Assembly: GCA_027482195.1 (NCBI GenBank)
Contig: JAIXWE010000018.1
Location: 1-37,678, forward strand
Reading direction: 5' to 3'
Origin: Alphaproteobacteria bacterium
Lineage (GTDB): Bacteria; Pseudomonadota; Alphaproteobacteria; Micavibrionales; Micavibrionaceae
DNA: 37,678 bases
How positions within the stretch are numbered: the stretch's first letter is position 1; every line of letters starts with the position of its first letter. Shown here in pieces: positions 28,901-36,182 of the stretch. A program made the translations under genes and the position numbers. The notes under the pieces were generated by a model that saw only the letters and a program-made list of their open reading frames with translations, did no database searches and was not told where the DNA came from.

Positions 28901-29033
28901 TTTGGCCGGTGCGATTGAGACAGCGGGCAAAGCGCAAGATCTCGCGGAGGCCACCGAACCAGTTGCGCATATTGCCGAAAAATATGCGGTGGCCAAGACC
29001 ACCGCACAAAATTGGTTAAAATCTCACGATTAA
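25992..29033 (+). CDS. Hybrid sensor histidine kinase with 7TM-DISM-like sensor, REC and HPt
   Basis: A 1013-residue hybrid kinase. It has a signal peptide (cleavage near SHADD), then an extracellular beta domain of about 160 residues resembling 7TMR-DISMED2 (WVVIPIQNQSAAEYWTL, ILYLKQGE), about seven transmembrane helices (roughly 205-405), a coiled coil (about 430-480), HisKA with the phospho-His at His489 (SHEIRTPM), and an HATPase (NAIKFTA, DSGIGM, GGTGLGL). A receiver with Asp785 (LLDVELPD) and a C-terminal HPt domain with His954 (AHELRGMAGNFG) complete an in-molecule phosphorelay. The final target is not adjacent. The gene is monocistronic; its stop is three bases from the convergent ndk stop. 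The ligand is unknown. Confidence 0.93.
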   Translation: MRLSRSLHIFMMIFVWGMLCVITPKMSHADDSVLNPALLSNEKAEVNLKRHLYVIPDTQRNLNFRSIIFRLNDGSLMRHRVAEDVLRLPEDGTPIWVVIPIQNQSAAEYWTLDFGGAMNGRFGFLSQAILYLKQGETGRTIFNASDTSNNNDIRILPTSIPIRLTQGQTSYLILYAQGAANSFVTLSPRFRNTIQHVEPLKPLTQMGSLLFLLSATLLLCSFFLKLDKAALYLGLMWLVLFIHRVVIDSYMLISGPLGLYATPLVWTLIPLLFLYALTHVESVKENIPTSVFWGLGGLSLVCIGIGLGMGNIDSSLALFLTYGPVLIIATAVAFIGWPFVLLGRGEDVASFVLVSSVFIFCGVWMAAEVVVGFNSLQNLSDLVPWLLALTALASALLHVWLTADHKIFAQQAAQNSWPDRGLSQDESDIRTVRENAEHKRLMQVLDQERATMRELQIKEAKRADEMRRAKEAADEANRAKSAFLAVVSHEIRTPMTGIMGMVRLLQETSLTREQKNFAVTIQDSGEALMALLNDILDFEKIESGKMELEHIPFDLTRLLQGIQTLMNGHAASKNISLELHMDPDIPTYMMGDPTRLRQVLLNLVSNAIKFTARGKVRIHVKDVTAADDKTGSIRQIYFSVQDSGIGMTQEIQRKLFMPFAQADASTARKYGGTGLGLAICKRLIEAMGGSISISSREGEGSTFFFSLSLAEAENDTAHIPPPTSQKEVMAAIPALRVLVVDDNGINQKVLTSLLNKHHHAVTCAANGQDALKALQTMAFDVVLLDVELPDISGVEVTNIIRNDPTHPAHHLPIIAITGNVGTEDIAHYRAAGMQDVLAKPVTPETLHDVLRRVAAHEFSDTARDQSKTSLETNDPDEVDDFENLIKNMEDADPALDMAQAGITQATLTSLLTSLGKATTRDLLQGFFEKGDELVRSIGVCYVEKDLAALAARAHELRGMAGNFGFDAVANLAGAIETAGKAQDLAEATEPVAHIAEKYAVAKTTAQNWLKSHD

Positions 29034-29036
29034 AAT

Positions 29037-29459
29037 TTAGCCGACAATTTCGGTCTCAGCAAAAAAGAATGCAATCTCGCGCGCGGCGTTTTCCAAGCTG
29101 TCTGATCCGTGGACGGAATTTGCTTCGATGCTTTCTGCGAAATCTTTACGAATGGTTCCGGCATCCGCATTGGCGGGGTTTGTCGCACCCATAATTTCGC
29201 GGTTGCGGACGACAGCATTTTCGCCTTCCAAAACCTGAACCACAACCGGACCTGAGATCATGAAATTGACAAGGTCGTTGTAGAAAGGACGCTCTTTGTG
29301 AACTTCATAAAAACGACCCGCAACATCGGCCGTCATGTGAATGCGTTTTTGCGCAACAATGCGCAAACCTTTTTCTTCAAAACGCGCGTTAATCGCTCCG
29401 GTTAAATTTCTCCGGGTCGCATCGGGCTTGATAATTGATAATGTACGCTCTGAAGTCAT
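29037..29459 (-). CDS. ndk: Nucleoside diphosphate kinase
   Basis: A 140-residue enzyme that transfers the gamma-phosphate of ATP to nucleoside diphosphates through a phosphohistidine. [10 protein letters not shown] begins the fold, and the active site is His117 in NSVHGSDS. The start at 29459 (MTSERTL) was chosen because GAGG lies upstream at the right distance; an ATG at 29471 would add four residues on top of that site. Its promoter is at 29499-29527. Confidence 0.97.
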   Translation of the reverse strand: MTSERTLSIIKPDATRRNLTGAINARFEEKGLRIVAQKRIHMTADVAGRFYEVHKERPFYNDLVNFMISGPVVVQVLEGENAVVRNREIMGATNPANADAGTIRKDFAESIEANSVHGSDSLENAAREIAFFFAETEIVG

Positions 29460-29498
29460 GGTCATCCTCATAATGGTTAAAATTCGTCACTTGCGCGG

Positions 29499-29527
29499 GT
29501 TATAGCGGTTGCAACCAACTCTCGCAA
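29499..29527 (-). promoter_or_regulatory. Promoter of ndk
   Basis: Read on the minus strand, TTGCGA (29527-29522) and TATAAC (29504-29499) are separated by exactly 17 bases, about 40 bases upstream of the ndk ATG. The spacing and boxes fit a housekeeping promoter. Confidence 0.6.
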
Positions 29528-29676
29528 GCCTCAAACCGCATTAAATATCGGCTAAAGACCGACAAACTTTGTAAAAAAGCAATTTTATGATTGTTTTTCT
29601 CCTTGCTTTTCTCTTCGCGTTTATTTTATCATAGATGAATAACAGGGATACATAATTACAAAAAGGTTTTCATAAA

Positions 29677-30714
29677 GTGAATTCAATTATTGTTTCTCCT
29701 TACGATGCCGCCCAAGACCCGCACTATCAACAGCGTTTCATCACCTGTCATGCCCCCATCCTTGTTAAAGAATTGGTTCAGCCCACAGATGATCTTCGCG
29801 CGCTTTATGACCTTGCCCATAAATTAAAGCCACAATTCGAAGCCACCGTTCAATCCTATGCCAAGCGTATTGGTTGTGGGTTTGAGATAGCTGAGATCAA
29901 ACCTTTTGAAAGTGCGCTCAGCAAATCTTTACGCAAGGGAAGTGCCGCGGCCGTTTTTGATTTCTTGCGCGCAAGCCTTCATTTAAGAACGCCTAATCAA
30001 ATCTCGGAAACAGCGCGTATTACCTCACCGGGTACAAATTCAGAAATTGGCACTTTGGAAAATTCTTTTGCACGCCCCAATATCGATACGGGCATGCGGC
30101 GTTTGCAATCTGTTATTAGAATTTCTGACGGCACAGATTTCATGTATGCGGAGATTCAAGGCCGCCACGCAAAATTCGAAGCGGCGTTGGATAAAACACA
30201 TCGCATTCACGAAGCGCAACGCAACTTGAGAACATCGTTGCAAATGGAAAAAATTCTTGTCGATATGGCGAGCACGAAAAAGATACGTGCCCGTATTGAG
30301 AAATTAGATTTAAAACGCCTTTCCATTCATGCGGGCGCAGCGATTGCTCATGGGCTTGATCGCATGGAAGAACAACGCGTGTTTTTCGCGGTCAACCGCG
30401 ATGGCGAAACTATTCCCGCCTTTGCAACTTACCGCAGCTTTGACGGAGCCTTCAGCGTGATCCGCCCCGACGCGGAATCAGGATGCTTTGTCATTGACAA
30501 TAGCTTGATCCACCATGTGCGCCCCATCATCAGCAAAAAAGATGGGAGTTTGCGTTTTGAATTACGTGATTGTATCGACACCAGCAATGATCGCACGCGA
30601 TTCATCCAAGCATCAGAAGCCATTGCAAGCGGCGCACCGCCTTATATCATTGCCGGATTTTATGGCCAGCACACAGCCGATATTATGCCGTTCCCGAGCC
30701 GCGCGCTTGGTTAA
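29677..30714 (+). CDS. Unfamiliar protein with RelA/SpoT-like nucleotidyltransferase features
   Basis: A 345-residue soluble protein, GTG start with AAAGG upstream. No characterised relative is recognised. Residues 73-182 show the order expected for a RelA/SpoT synthetase fold: IKPFESALSKSLRKG, then VFDFLRASLHL (Asp95 as the metal-binding aspartate candidate), a loop, DTGMRRLQSVIRISDG at the usual GYRSLH place, YAEIQGRHAKFEAAL (Glu159 at the EIQ glutamate) and THRIHEAQR at the usual H..YE..R place. The aromatic of GYR is Met140 here. The C-terminal 150 residues (a VFFAVNRDGETIPAF segment and others) are not recognised; there is no TGS, ACT or HD domain. It may be an alarmone synthetase, a modifying toxin or effector, or an inactive homologue. 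It stands alone between ndk and alaS. Confidence 0.45.
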   Translation: MNSIIVSPYDAAQDPHYQQRFITCHAPILVKELVQPTDDLRALYDLAHKLKPQFEATVQSYAKRIGCGFEIAEIKPFESALSKSLRKGSAAAVFDFLRASLHLRTPNQISETARITSPGTNSEIGTLENSFARPNIDTGMRRLQSVIRISDGTDFMYAEIQGRHAKFEAALDKTHRIHEAQRNLRTSLQMEKILVDMASTKKIRARIEKLDLKRLSIHAGAAIAHGLDRMEEQRVFFAVNRDGETIPAFATYRSFDGAFSVIRPDAESGCFVIDNSLIHHVRPIISKKDGSLRFELRDCIDTSNDRTRFIQASEAIASGAPPYIIAGFYGQHTADIMPFPSRALG

Positions 30715-30734
30715 GCTTGATTAAATAAATTTTC

Positions 30735-33377
30735 TTAAACCGCGAGTGATTTTTCAACAGCCGCCAACGCGTCATTCGCGGCCGTGACATTCACACCACC
30801 CGCTTGCGCCATATCGGGGCGTCCGCCGCCGCCCTTGCCGCCCAAAACTTCCGCACCAATGCGCACTAAATCCACGGCACTGAATTTCTGGGTTAAATCA
30901 TTGGTCACCGCAACCACGATCGACGCCTTGCCATCAGATGTGCCGACAAGAACGATCACGCCAGAACCGATCTTAACCTTCATATCATCCGCCATCGCCT
31001 TTAAATCTTTGGCGGGCACATCTTCCAACACGCGGCCCATGAATTTGACACCGTTCACATCGCGCGTAACTGTGCCTTCGCCGCCACCGCTGGCCAACTT
31101 ACGGCGCAAATTCGTAAGGTCTTGTTCCAATCTTTTCTTTTCCTCGACCAAAGCCTTCACCCGCTCCACCACATCATGGGGCGTTGTTTTTAATGCTTCC
31201 GCCGCTTGGCGCAAATGATCTTCTTGAGCCTCAAACCATTTTAACGCAGATTCTCCTGCGACGGCTTCGATACGGCGAATGCCTGATCCCACAGCACCTT
31301 CGGTAATGATTTTAAACAAACCAATTTCACCCGTTTGTTTCACATGCGTGCCGCCACATAATTCAACCGAGAACGGAATTTTGGCACCCGCGGCCATGCG
31401 CCCCATACTCACCACACGCACTTCATCATCATATTTTTCGCCAAATAAGGCGCGCGCGCCCAATTCCCGTGCCTCTTCCAATGGCAAGACGCGCGTGACC
31501 ACGGATGAGTTAGCACGAATTTCTTCATTCACAATCATCTCAATTTTTTTAACATCATCTTGCGTGATCGCATTCGGGTGCGAAATATCAAAACGTGTGC
31601 GATCTTCGGTCTGCAACGATCCTTTTTGCGCGACATGGTCACCCAATGTTTGCCGCAAAGCTTCGTGCAATAAATGTGTCACCGAGTGATGTGCCTTAAT
31701 TGCAGCACGGCGGGCAATATCCACACGGCATTCCACCGCATCATTGACGCTCAACACACCGTTTGTAATTGTGCCGACATGAACATGTAATTTGCCTAAT
31801 TTCTTTTGGCAATCTGTCACATCGCATACATTCTTCCCCGCGATCAAAGATCCATGATCGCCAACTTGCCCACCCGATTCCGCATAAAACGGCGTTTGGT
31901 TCAACAAGATCATCCCCGTTTCGCCCGCTTTTAATTGCGTCACAGCTTTGCCGTCTTTGAGTATGTGAATAATTTTTGCTTCCGCCACATCTTGGTCATA
32001 GCCCAAAAACTCGGTTGAGCCATGGTGATCCAAAATATCAAACCAGAATTTTTCGAACGCCGTCTCGCCCGATCCCGCCCACGCTTTGCGTGCCTCAGCC
32101 CGTTGGGATTCCATCGCCGCGTTAAACCCGTCCGTATCCACCGCAATGTCACGCGCTTTTAATGCATCTTGAGTGAGATCAAGCGGGAATCCATACGTAT
32201 CATAAAGTTTAAACGCCACCGCGCCCGATAATTTTCCGCCCGCATTGATGGAGGATGTTTCTTCATCCAGCAATTTCAATCCGCGCTCAAGCATGTTTTT
32301 GAATTTTGTTTCTTCTTGCTTCAAGGTTTCGGAAATCAACGCGCCAGCACGATGAAGTTCGGGATACGCTTCACCCATCATGCTTTGCAAAGTGGGGAAC
32401 AGGCGATACAATAACGGCTCCTTCGCTCCCAATAAATGGGCATGGCGCATTCCGCGGCGCATAATACGGCGAAGCACATATCCGCGGCCTTCATTCGATG
32501 GCATCACGCCATCCGCAATCAAAAACGCGGCCGCACGTAAATGATCGGCAATCACACGGTGTGATGCGGCTTGGGTTCCATCCGCAGCGATATGGGCGAG
32601 GTCGGCCGAATGTTCAATAATCGCGCGCAATAAATCGATATCGTAATTATTTTGTTTGCCTTGCAAAACATGGGTCACACGTTCCAATCCCATGCCGGTA
32701 TCAATGGACGGTTTTGGCAAATTCACGCGCGTGTTTTTATCAATTTGTTCATATTGCATGAACACCAAATTCCAAATCTCGATAAAACGATCGCCGTCTT
32801 GATCATCAGACCCCGGAGGTCCACCCGGAACTTTATCCCCGTGATCATAAAATATTTCGGAGCACGGCCCGCATGGCCCCGTGTCCCCCATCATCCAAAA
32901 ATTGTCCGATGTTGAAATGCGAATGATTTTATCATCCGAAAATCCCGCAACTTTTTTCCAAATTTTTGCGGCGTCTTCATCTTCGGAAAAAACAGTGACG
33001 AGAAGTTTTTCTTTCGGCAACGCGAAATTTGTCGTGAGCAATTCCCACGCGAAGGCAATGGCATCTTCTTTGAAATAATCCCCGAACGAAAAATTTCCTA
33101 ACATCTCAAAAAATGTGTGGTGGCGTGCGGTGTAACCGACATTTTCAAGATCATTATGCTTGCCGCCTGCGCGCACACATTTTTGCGAGGTGGCCGCCCG
33201 CACATAGGGGCGCGTTTCCGCACCGGTGAAAACATTTTTAAATTGAACCATGCCCGAATTGGCAAACATCAAAGTCGGGTCATTTTGCGGCACCAAAGGG
33301 GATGACGCGACAGCCGTATGCCCTTGTTTTTCAAAATAGCCTAAAAATTCCGAGCGGATCTCTTTTACAGTTTTCAT
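30735..33377 (-). CDS. alaS: Alanyl-tRNA synthetase
   Basis: An 880-residue class II enzyme of normal length. The N-terminus ([34 protein letters not shown]) and [18 protein letters not shown] form the aminoacylation core. [15 protein letters not shown] follows. The editing domain carries [14 protein letters not shown] and [13 protein letters not shown], the HxxxH and CxxxH zinc ligands that remove Ser and Gly. The C-Ala domain has [16 protein letters not shown]. It is downstream of the lytic transglycosylase on the minus strand, with a 63-base gap. Confidence 0.98.
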   Translation of the reverse strand: MKTVKEIRSEFLGYFEKQGHTAVASSPLVPQNDPTLMFANSGMVQFKNVFTGAETRPYVRAATSQKCVRAGGKHNDLENVGYTARHHTFFEMLGNFSFGDYFKEDAIAFAWELLTTNFALPKEKLLVTVFSEDEDAAKIWKKVAGFSDDKIIRISTSDNFWMMGDTGPCGPCSEIFYDHGDKVPGGPPGSDDQDGDRFIEIWNLVFMQYEQIDKNTRVNLPKPSIDTGMGLERVTHVLQGKQNNYDIDLLRAIIEHSADLAHIAADGTQAASHRVIADHLRAAAFLIADGVMPSNEGRGYVLRRIMRRGMRHAHLLGAKEPLLYRLFPTLQSMMGEAYPELHRAGALISETLKQEETKFKNMLERGLKLLDEETSSINAGGKLSGAVAFKLYDTYGFPLDLTQDALKARDIAVDTDGFNAAMESQRAEARKAWAGSGETAFEKFWFDILDHHGSTEFLGYDQDVAEAKIIHILKDGKAVTQLKAGETGMILLNQTPFYAESGGQVGDHGSLIAGKNVCDVTDCQKKLGKLHVHVGTITNGVLSVNDAVECRVDIARRAAIKAHHSVTHLLHEALRQTLGDHVAQKGSLQTEDRTRFDISHPNAITQDDVKKIEMIVNEEIRANSSVVTRVLPLEEARELGARALFGEKYDDEVRVVSMGRMAAGAKIPFSVELCGGTHVKQTGEIGLFKIITEGAVGSGIRRIEAVAGESALKWFEAQEDHLRQAAEALKTTPHDVVERVKALVEEKKRLEQDLTNLRRKLASGGGEGTVTRDVNGVKFMGRVLEDVPAKDLKAMADDMKVKIGSGVIVLVGTSDGKASIVVAVTNDLTQKFSAVDLVRIGAEVLGGKGGGGRPDMAQAGGVNVTAANDALAAVEKSLAV

Positions 33378-33440
33378 GTGTGCCTCAAAGGTTGAAGAGA
33401 AATACCTTAGCGAGGCCGGAAAATTTATGCAATTCTTGAG

Positions 33441-34958
33441 TTAGCGGGATGCCATTTTTGGCGCAGTCCCATCATGCTCGCGCGCCGCATCTTCCAAAGC
33501 GGGGGATTGCGGATCAGCCAAAGCATCCAACATGCGCACATCATCCCCGGCTTTCAGGCGGTAAATCCAATAATTAGCCATGACCCGTTCGACAAAGGCA
33601 CGGGTTTCCGCAACCGGAATACTTTCAATGAACAAAAGCGGATCATTGATATCTTTCAATTCACGTTGCCATTTTTGCAAATTGCCCGGCCCCGCATTAT
33701 AGGCAATCGCCATCGCGAATAAATCATGATCAATCATATTATTGCCCAACAGACGGCGAATATAACGCTGACCCAGCGCGATATTTTTCTCCGGGTTGGT
33801 TAAACGATCTTGGCTTCCGCCGATGTAAGACGCGGTTGACGGCATGAGTTGCATCAATCCGGTTGCACCGGTTGCATTTTTCGCATGCGGATTAAAACGT
33901 GATTCCTGACGCACCAGCGCCTTAATCAACGCGCGGTCAACGGCATAACCATTCTCGGGCTCCCACGGTAAATCGGGATATAACGCCGCATCAAAGACAC
34001 GTCCGTCGCTGCTTAGTGTCATGCGCGCAATGTGCAATGAAAGTGCGGGCACACGTTTGTCCGTAATATAAGCCAATAAGGATTCGCGGCGTTTTGCGGT
34101 TCCCAACCATCCGGATGTCGCCAATAAACGCTCGGCCTTTGTGACATTGCCCGTACGCGCCACAATGCGAATGGCTTCTTGAACAAGTGCGGAATTTTCA
34201 AGTGCCTTGCGGTCTGTGCGTGACATGCTTGGCTTGTCCCAATTCAACGCGACATCACGATTCAGTGCGCGCGTGGCAATCAAGCCGTAAAATGTGCGCG
34301 GATGTTCCGCCGCTTTTTCAAACCAAGTTTGCGCATCATCGTCTTGTCCCAACACGCTGGCCGCGCGCCCCGCCCAAAAAGCGGCACCGGATTCAAACCA
34401 TGGGGAAATCTCTTTCGCGTGAGCGGCATGGACAAAATAATCATAAGCTTTGGCAATATCATCATTGCGCCATGCGGCAATGCCGGCAATCCACGCCGCA
34501 ACCGGGGCCTTTGACCCGGAACGATCAACAGCTTGCGCCGCCACTTCGGCCGCGCGGGTGACATGACCTTCGGCCATGTAAGATTGAGCGATCAAACCGC
34601 GCAGGCGGTCATATTCATGGGGGGCCAATTTAAGTGCTAAGTTATCTTTTTTCAGAATCTTCAAAGCCGCACTCGGGCGTCCTGCCGCGGTCTCAGAGCG
34701 GATGGTCGCCGCAACCAAGCGGTAAGCACTGGAACCACGAAAACCGGACAGGCCTTCGTCCGCCGCTTGGATACGGCTGTCCAATGGTTGAACTTGGCTT
34801 ACTGTTATTTTGTCTTCGGGGGCAATCACCGTTTGCTCAACGTGGAGGGGCTCCATCTTTTCAGGCTTACCTGAAAGGATCATACCCGCAATACACCCCA
34901 GCACCATCACCGCAATTAATAAGACCGGTGAGCTGCTTTTTTCTTTTATCGTGCTCAT
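33441..34958 (-). CDS. Lytic murein transglycosylase (Slt70-type)
   Basis: A 505-residue envelope protein that cleaves glycan strands of peptidoglycan to 1,6-anhydro products. An N-terminal membrane segment (about 11-28, PVLLIAVMVLGCIAGMIL) may be an uncleaved anchor or signal. A long helical TPR-like region (about 75-330) precedes the catalytic SLT domain. The catalytic Glu352 lies in RQESRFNPHAKN, followed by ATGLMQLMPSTA, NIALGQRYI and AIAYNAGPGNL. This is the usual layout of the family 1A enzymes. Confidence 0.92.
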   Translation of the reverse strand: MSTIKEKSSSPVLLIAVMVLGCIAGMILSGKPEKMEPLHVEQTVIAPEDKITVSQVQPLDSRIQAADEGLSGFRGSSAYRLVAATIRSETAAGRPSAALKILKKDNLALKLAPHEYDRLRGLIAQSYMAEGHVTRAAEVAAQAVDRSGSKAPVAAWIAGIAAWRNDDIAKAYDYFVHAAHAKEISPWFESGAAFWAGRAASVLGQDDDAQTWFEKAAEHPRTFYGLIATRALNRDVALNWDKPSMSRTDRKALENSALVQEAIRIVARTGNVTKAERLLATSGWLGTAKRRESLLAYITDKRVPALSLHIARMTLSSDGRVFDAALYPDLPWEPENGYAVDRALIKALVRQESRFNPHAKNATGATGLMQLMPSTASYIGGSQDRLTNPEKNIALGQRYIRRLLGNNMIDHDLFAMAIAYNAGPGNLQKWQRELKDINDPLLFIESIPVAETRAFVERVMANYWIYRLKAGDDVRMLDALADPQSPALEDAAREHDGTAPKMASR

Positions 34959-35244
34959 AGCGAGGAGACAGATAGGTTATTTCAAAGAGAATGTCCAGAA
35001 TTTTTAAGAAAACATAAAGTGATCCTGAATCAAGTTACCGGTTAAGGCACTGATTTTGAATAAAAATTCCAATTCTTAACACAGTAAATTTTCTGTTCAT
35101 TTTAATCTTTTTGTTGCCGTTACATGGCCCGGGTGGGTGATTTCATCCAGCACCCCAAAACATGGTAAACCATTACTCATGATTACTTAGATTTATTGTA
35201 TTTATTTTCTGAATACTGAAAAACCATTTATAAAACGCCCCGTT
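34959..35244. other. AT-rich intergenic stretch between transglycosylase and glycosylase genes
   Basis: These 286 bases separate two minus-strand genes. The sequence is AT-rich. I see no convincing RNA gene, no terminator with a T run, and no open frame longer than a few codons with a ribosome site. A GGGTG/CACCC inverted repeat near 35130-35156 is weak. It presumably holds the transglycosylase promoter. Confidence 0.4.
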
Positions 35245-36114
35245 CTAGTGTTGTGTGCGGTGCGACAACACTAATTGCAGATCGTGCCAAGCCAGCCGTT
35301 TATTTTGCGGGGCGCGGAGCAAATAAGAGGGGTGAAAACTTGGGATCACGGGAATCTCGGCATCCCCCAACTCTTTTATTTGCGGTGACCATGTCGTGAC
35401 GTGGCCGCGCAAACGGGTGATGCTGTCCCCCTGGGGGATCACGGCTTTGGCCGCCACACCGCCCAAACAAAAAATCAGCTTTGGTTTAATCAGAAGAATG
35501 TGTTTTTCCAAAAACGGAAGCGAGATGTCAATCTCAGCCGGGGACGGTGTGCGGTTTCCGGGTGGGCGCCAGTTTAAAACATTGGTGATATAAACGGAGG
35601 CCTCTGGGTCTTGCGCGTTACGATCAAGCCCAATGGCCGCAAGCATTTTATCAAGCAATTGGCCCGATGCGCCAACAAACGGCTTGCCTTGCGCATCTTC
35701 TTCCAAGCCTGGGGCTTCGCCGATAACCATGATGGGTGCTTGTGGATTGCCGTCACAAAACACCATCTGGGTTGCCGTGCGCTTGATCGCAAGCCCGTCA
35801 AAATTTTGGATCGCGGTCGCCAATTCCTCACGGCTTGTGGCCGCTTTTGCCAAGGCAATGGCTTGATTTTTCGCTTCTGGCGATCCCAAAGGGAGCGCTG
35901 CGGAAGTTGGAATGGCCGAACTTGCGGCAAGTTTTGATGGTGTTTTTGAGGACGCGGCCGCAACGGGTGCGGGTTCTTTTATTTTTAATGCCAAAAGATT
36001 TTGTGGCGCATCAGACAACGGCACATCCACCCCCGCCTCCACGTACCAGCTTAAAACGGCATGGGCTGTGGCGGGATCAAGGATCTGTTGCGCTGCGGGA
36101 TCATCTTTCTTCAT
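35245..36114 (-). CDS. Uracil-DNA glycosylase, family 4-like
   Basis: A 289-residue DNA repair enzyme that removes uracil from DNA. The Ala/Pro/Ser-rich N-terminal 95 residues are probably flexible. The catalytic domain shows GEAPGLEEDAQGKPFVG (motif A, 132-148), YITNVLNWRPPGNRTP, LPFLEKHI and the HPSYLL motif near 262. The alphaproteobacterial subgroup usually has FDGC-LK and a Cys before LPFL; here these positions are Leu108 and Ser198, and only Cys120 and Cys216 remain, so a 4Fe-4S cluster looks unlikely. The minus-strand box TATAAT (36140-36135) may be its -10. It is divergent from the ETF-QO gene by 68 bases. Confidence 0.88.
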   Translation of the reverse strand: MKKDDPAAQQILDPATAHAVLSWYVEAGVDVPLSDAPQNLLALKIKEPAPVAAASSKTPSKLAASSAIPTSAALPLGSPEAKNQAIALAKAATSREELATAIQNFDGLAIKRTATQMVFCDGNPQAPIMVIGEAPGLEEDAQGKPFVGASGQLLDKMLAAIGLDRNAQDPEASVYITNVLNWRPPGNRTPSPAEIDISLPFLEKHILLIKPKLIFCLGGVAAKAVIPQGDSITRLRGHVTTWSPQIKELGDAEIPVIPSFHPSYLLRAPQNKRLAWHDLQLVLSHRTQH

Positions 36115-36182
36115 AACTTCATGATTTTTAACGGATTATAAGATAAGATAAAAGAAAAACCGCAAGATTATACAGGCTTATC

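Noticed and set aside
28596-29009. Minus-strand open frame of 137 codons inside the hybrid kinase gene
   Set aside because: It is antisense to a well-conserved REC/HPt coding region and shows no domain; a shadow frame.
35125-35166. Short frame starting ATGGCCCGG in the 35 kb intergenic stretch
   Set aside because: Too short (about 14 codons) with no ribosome site.
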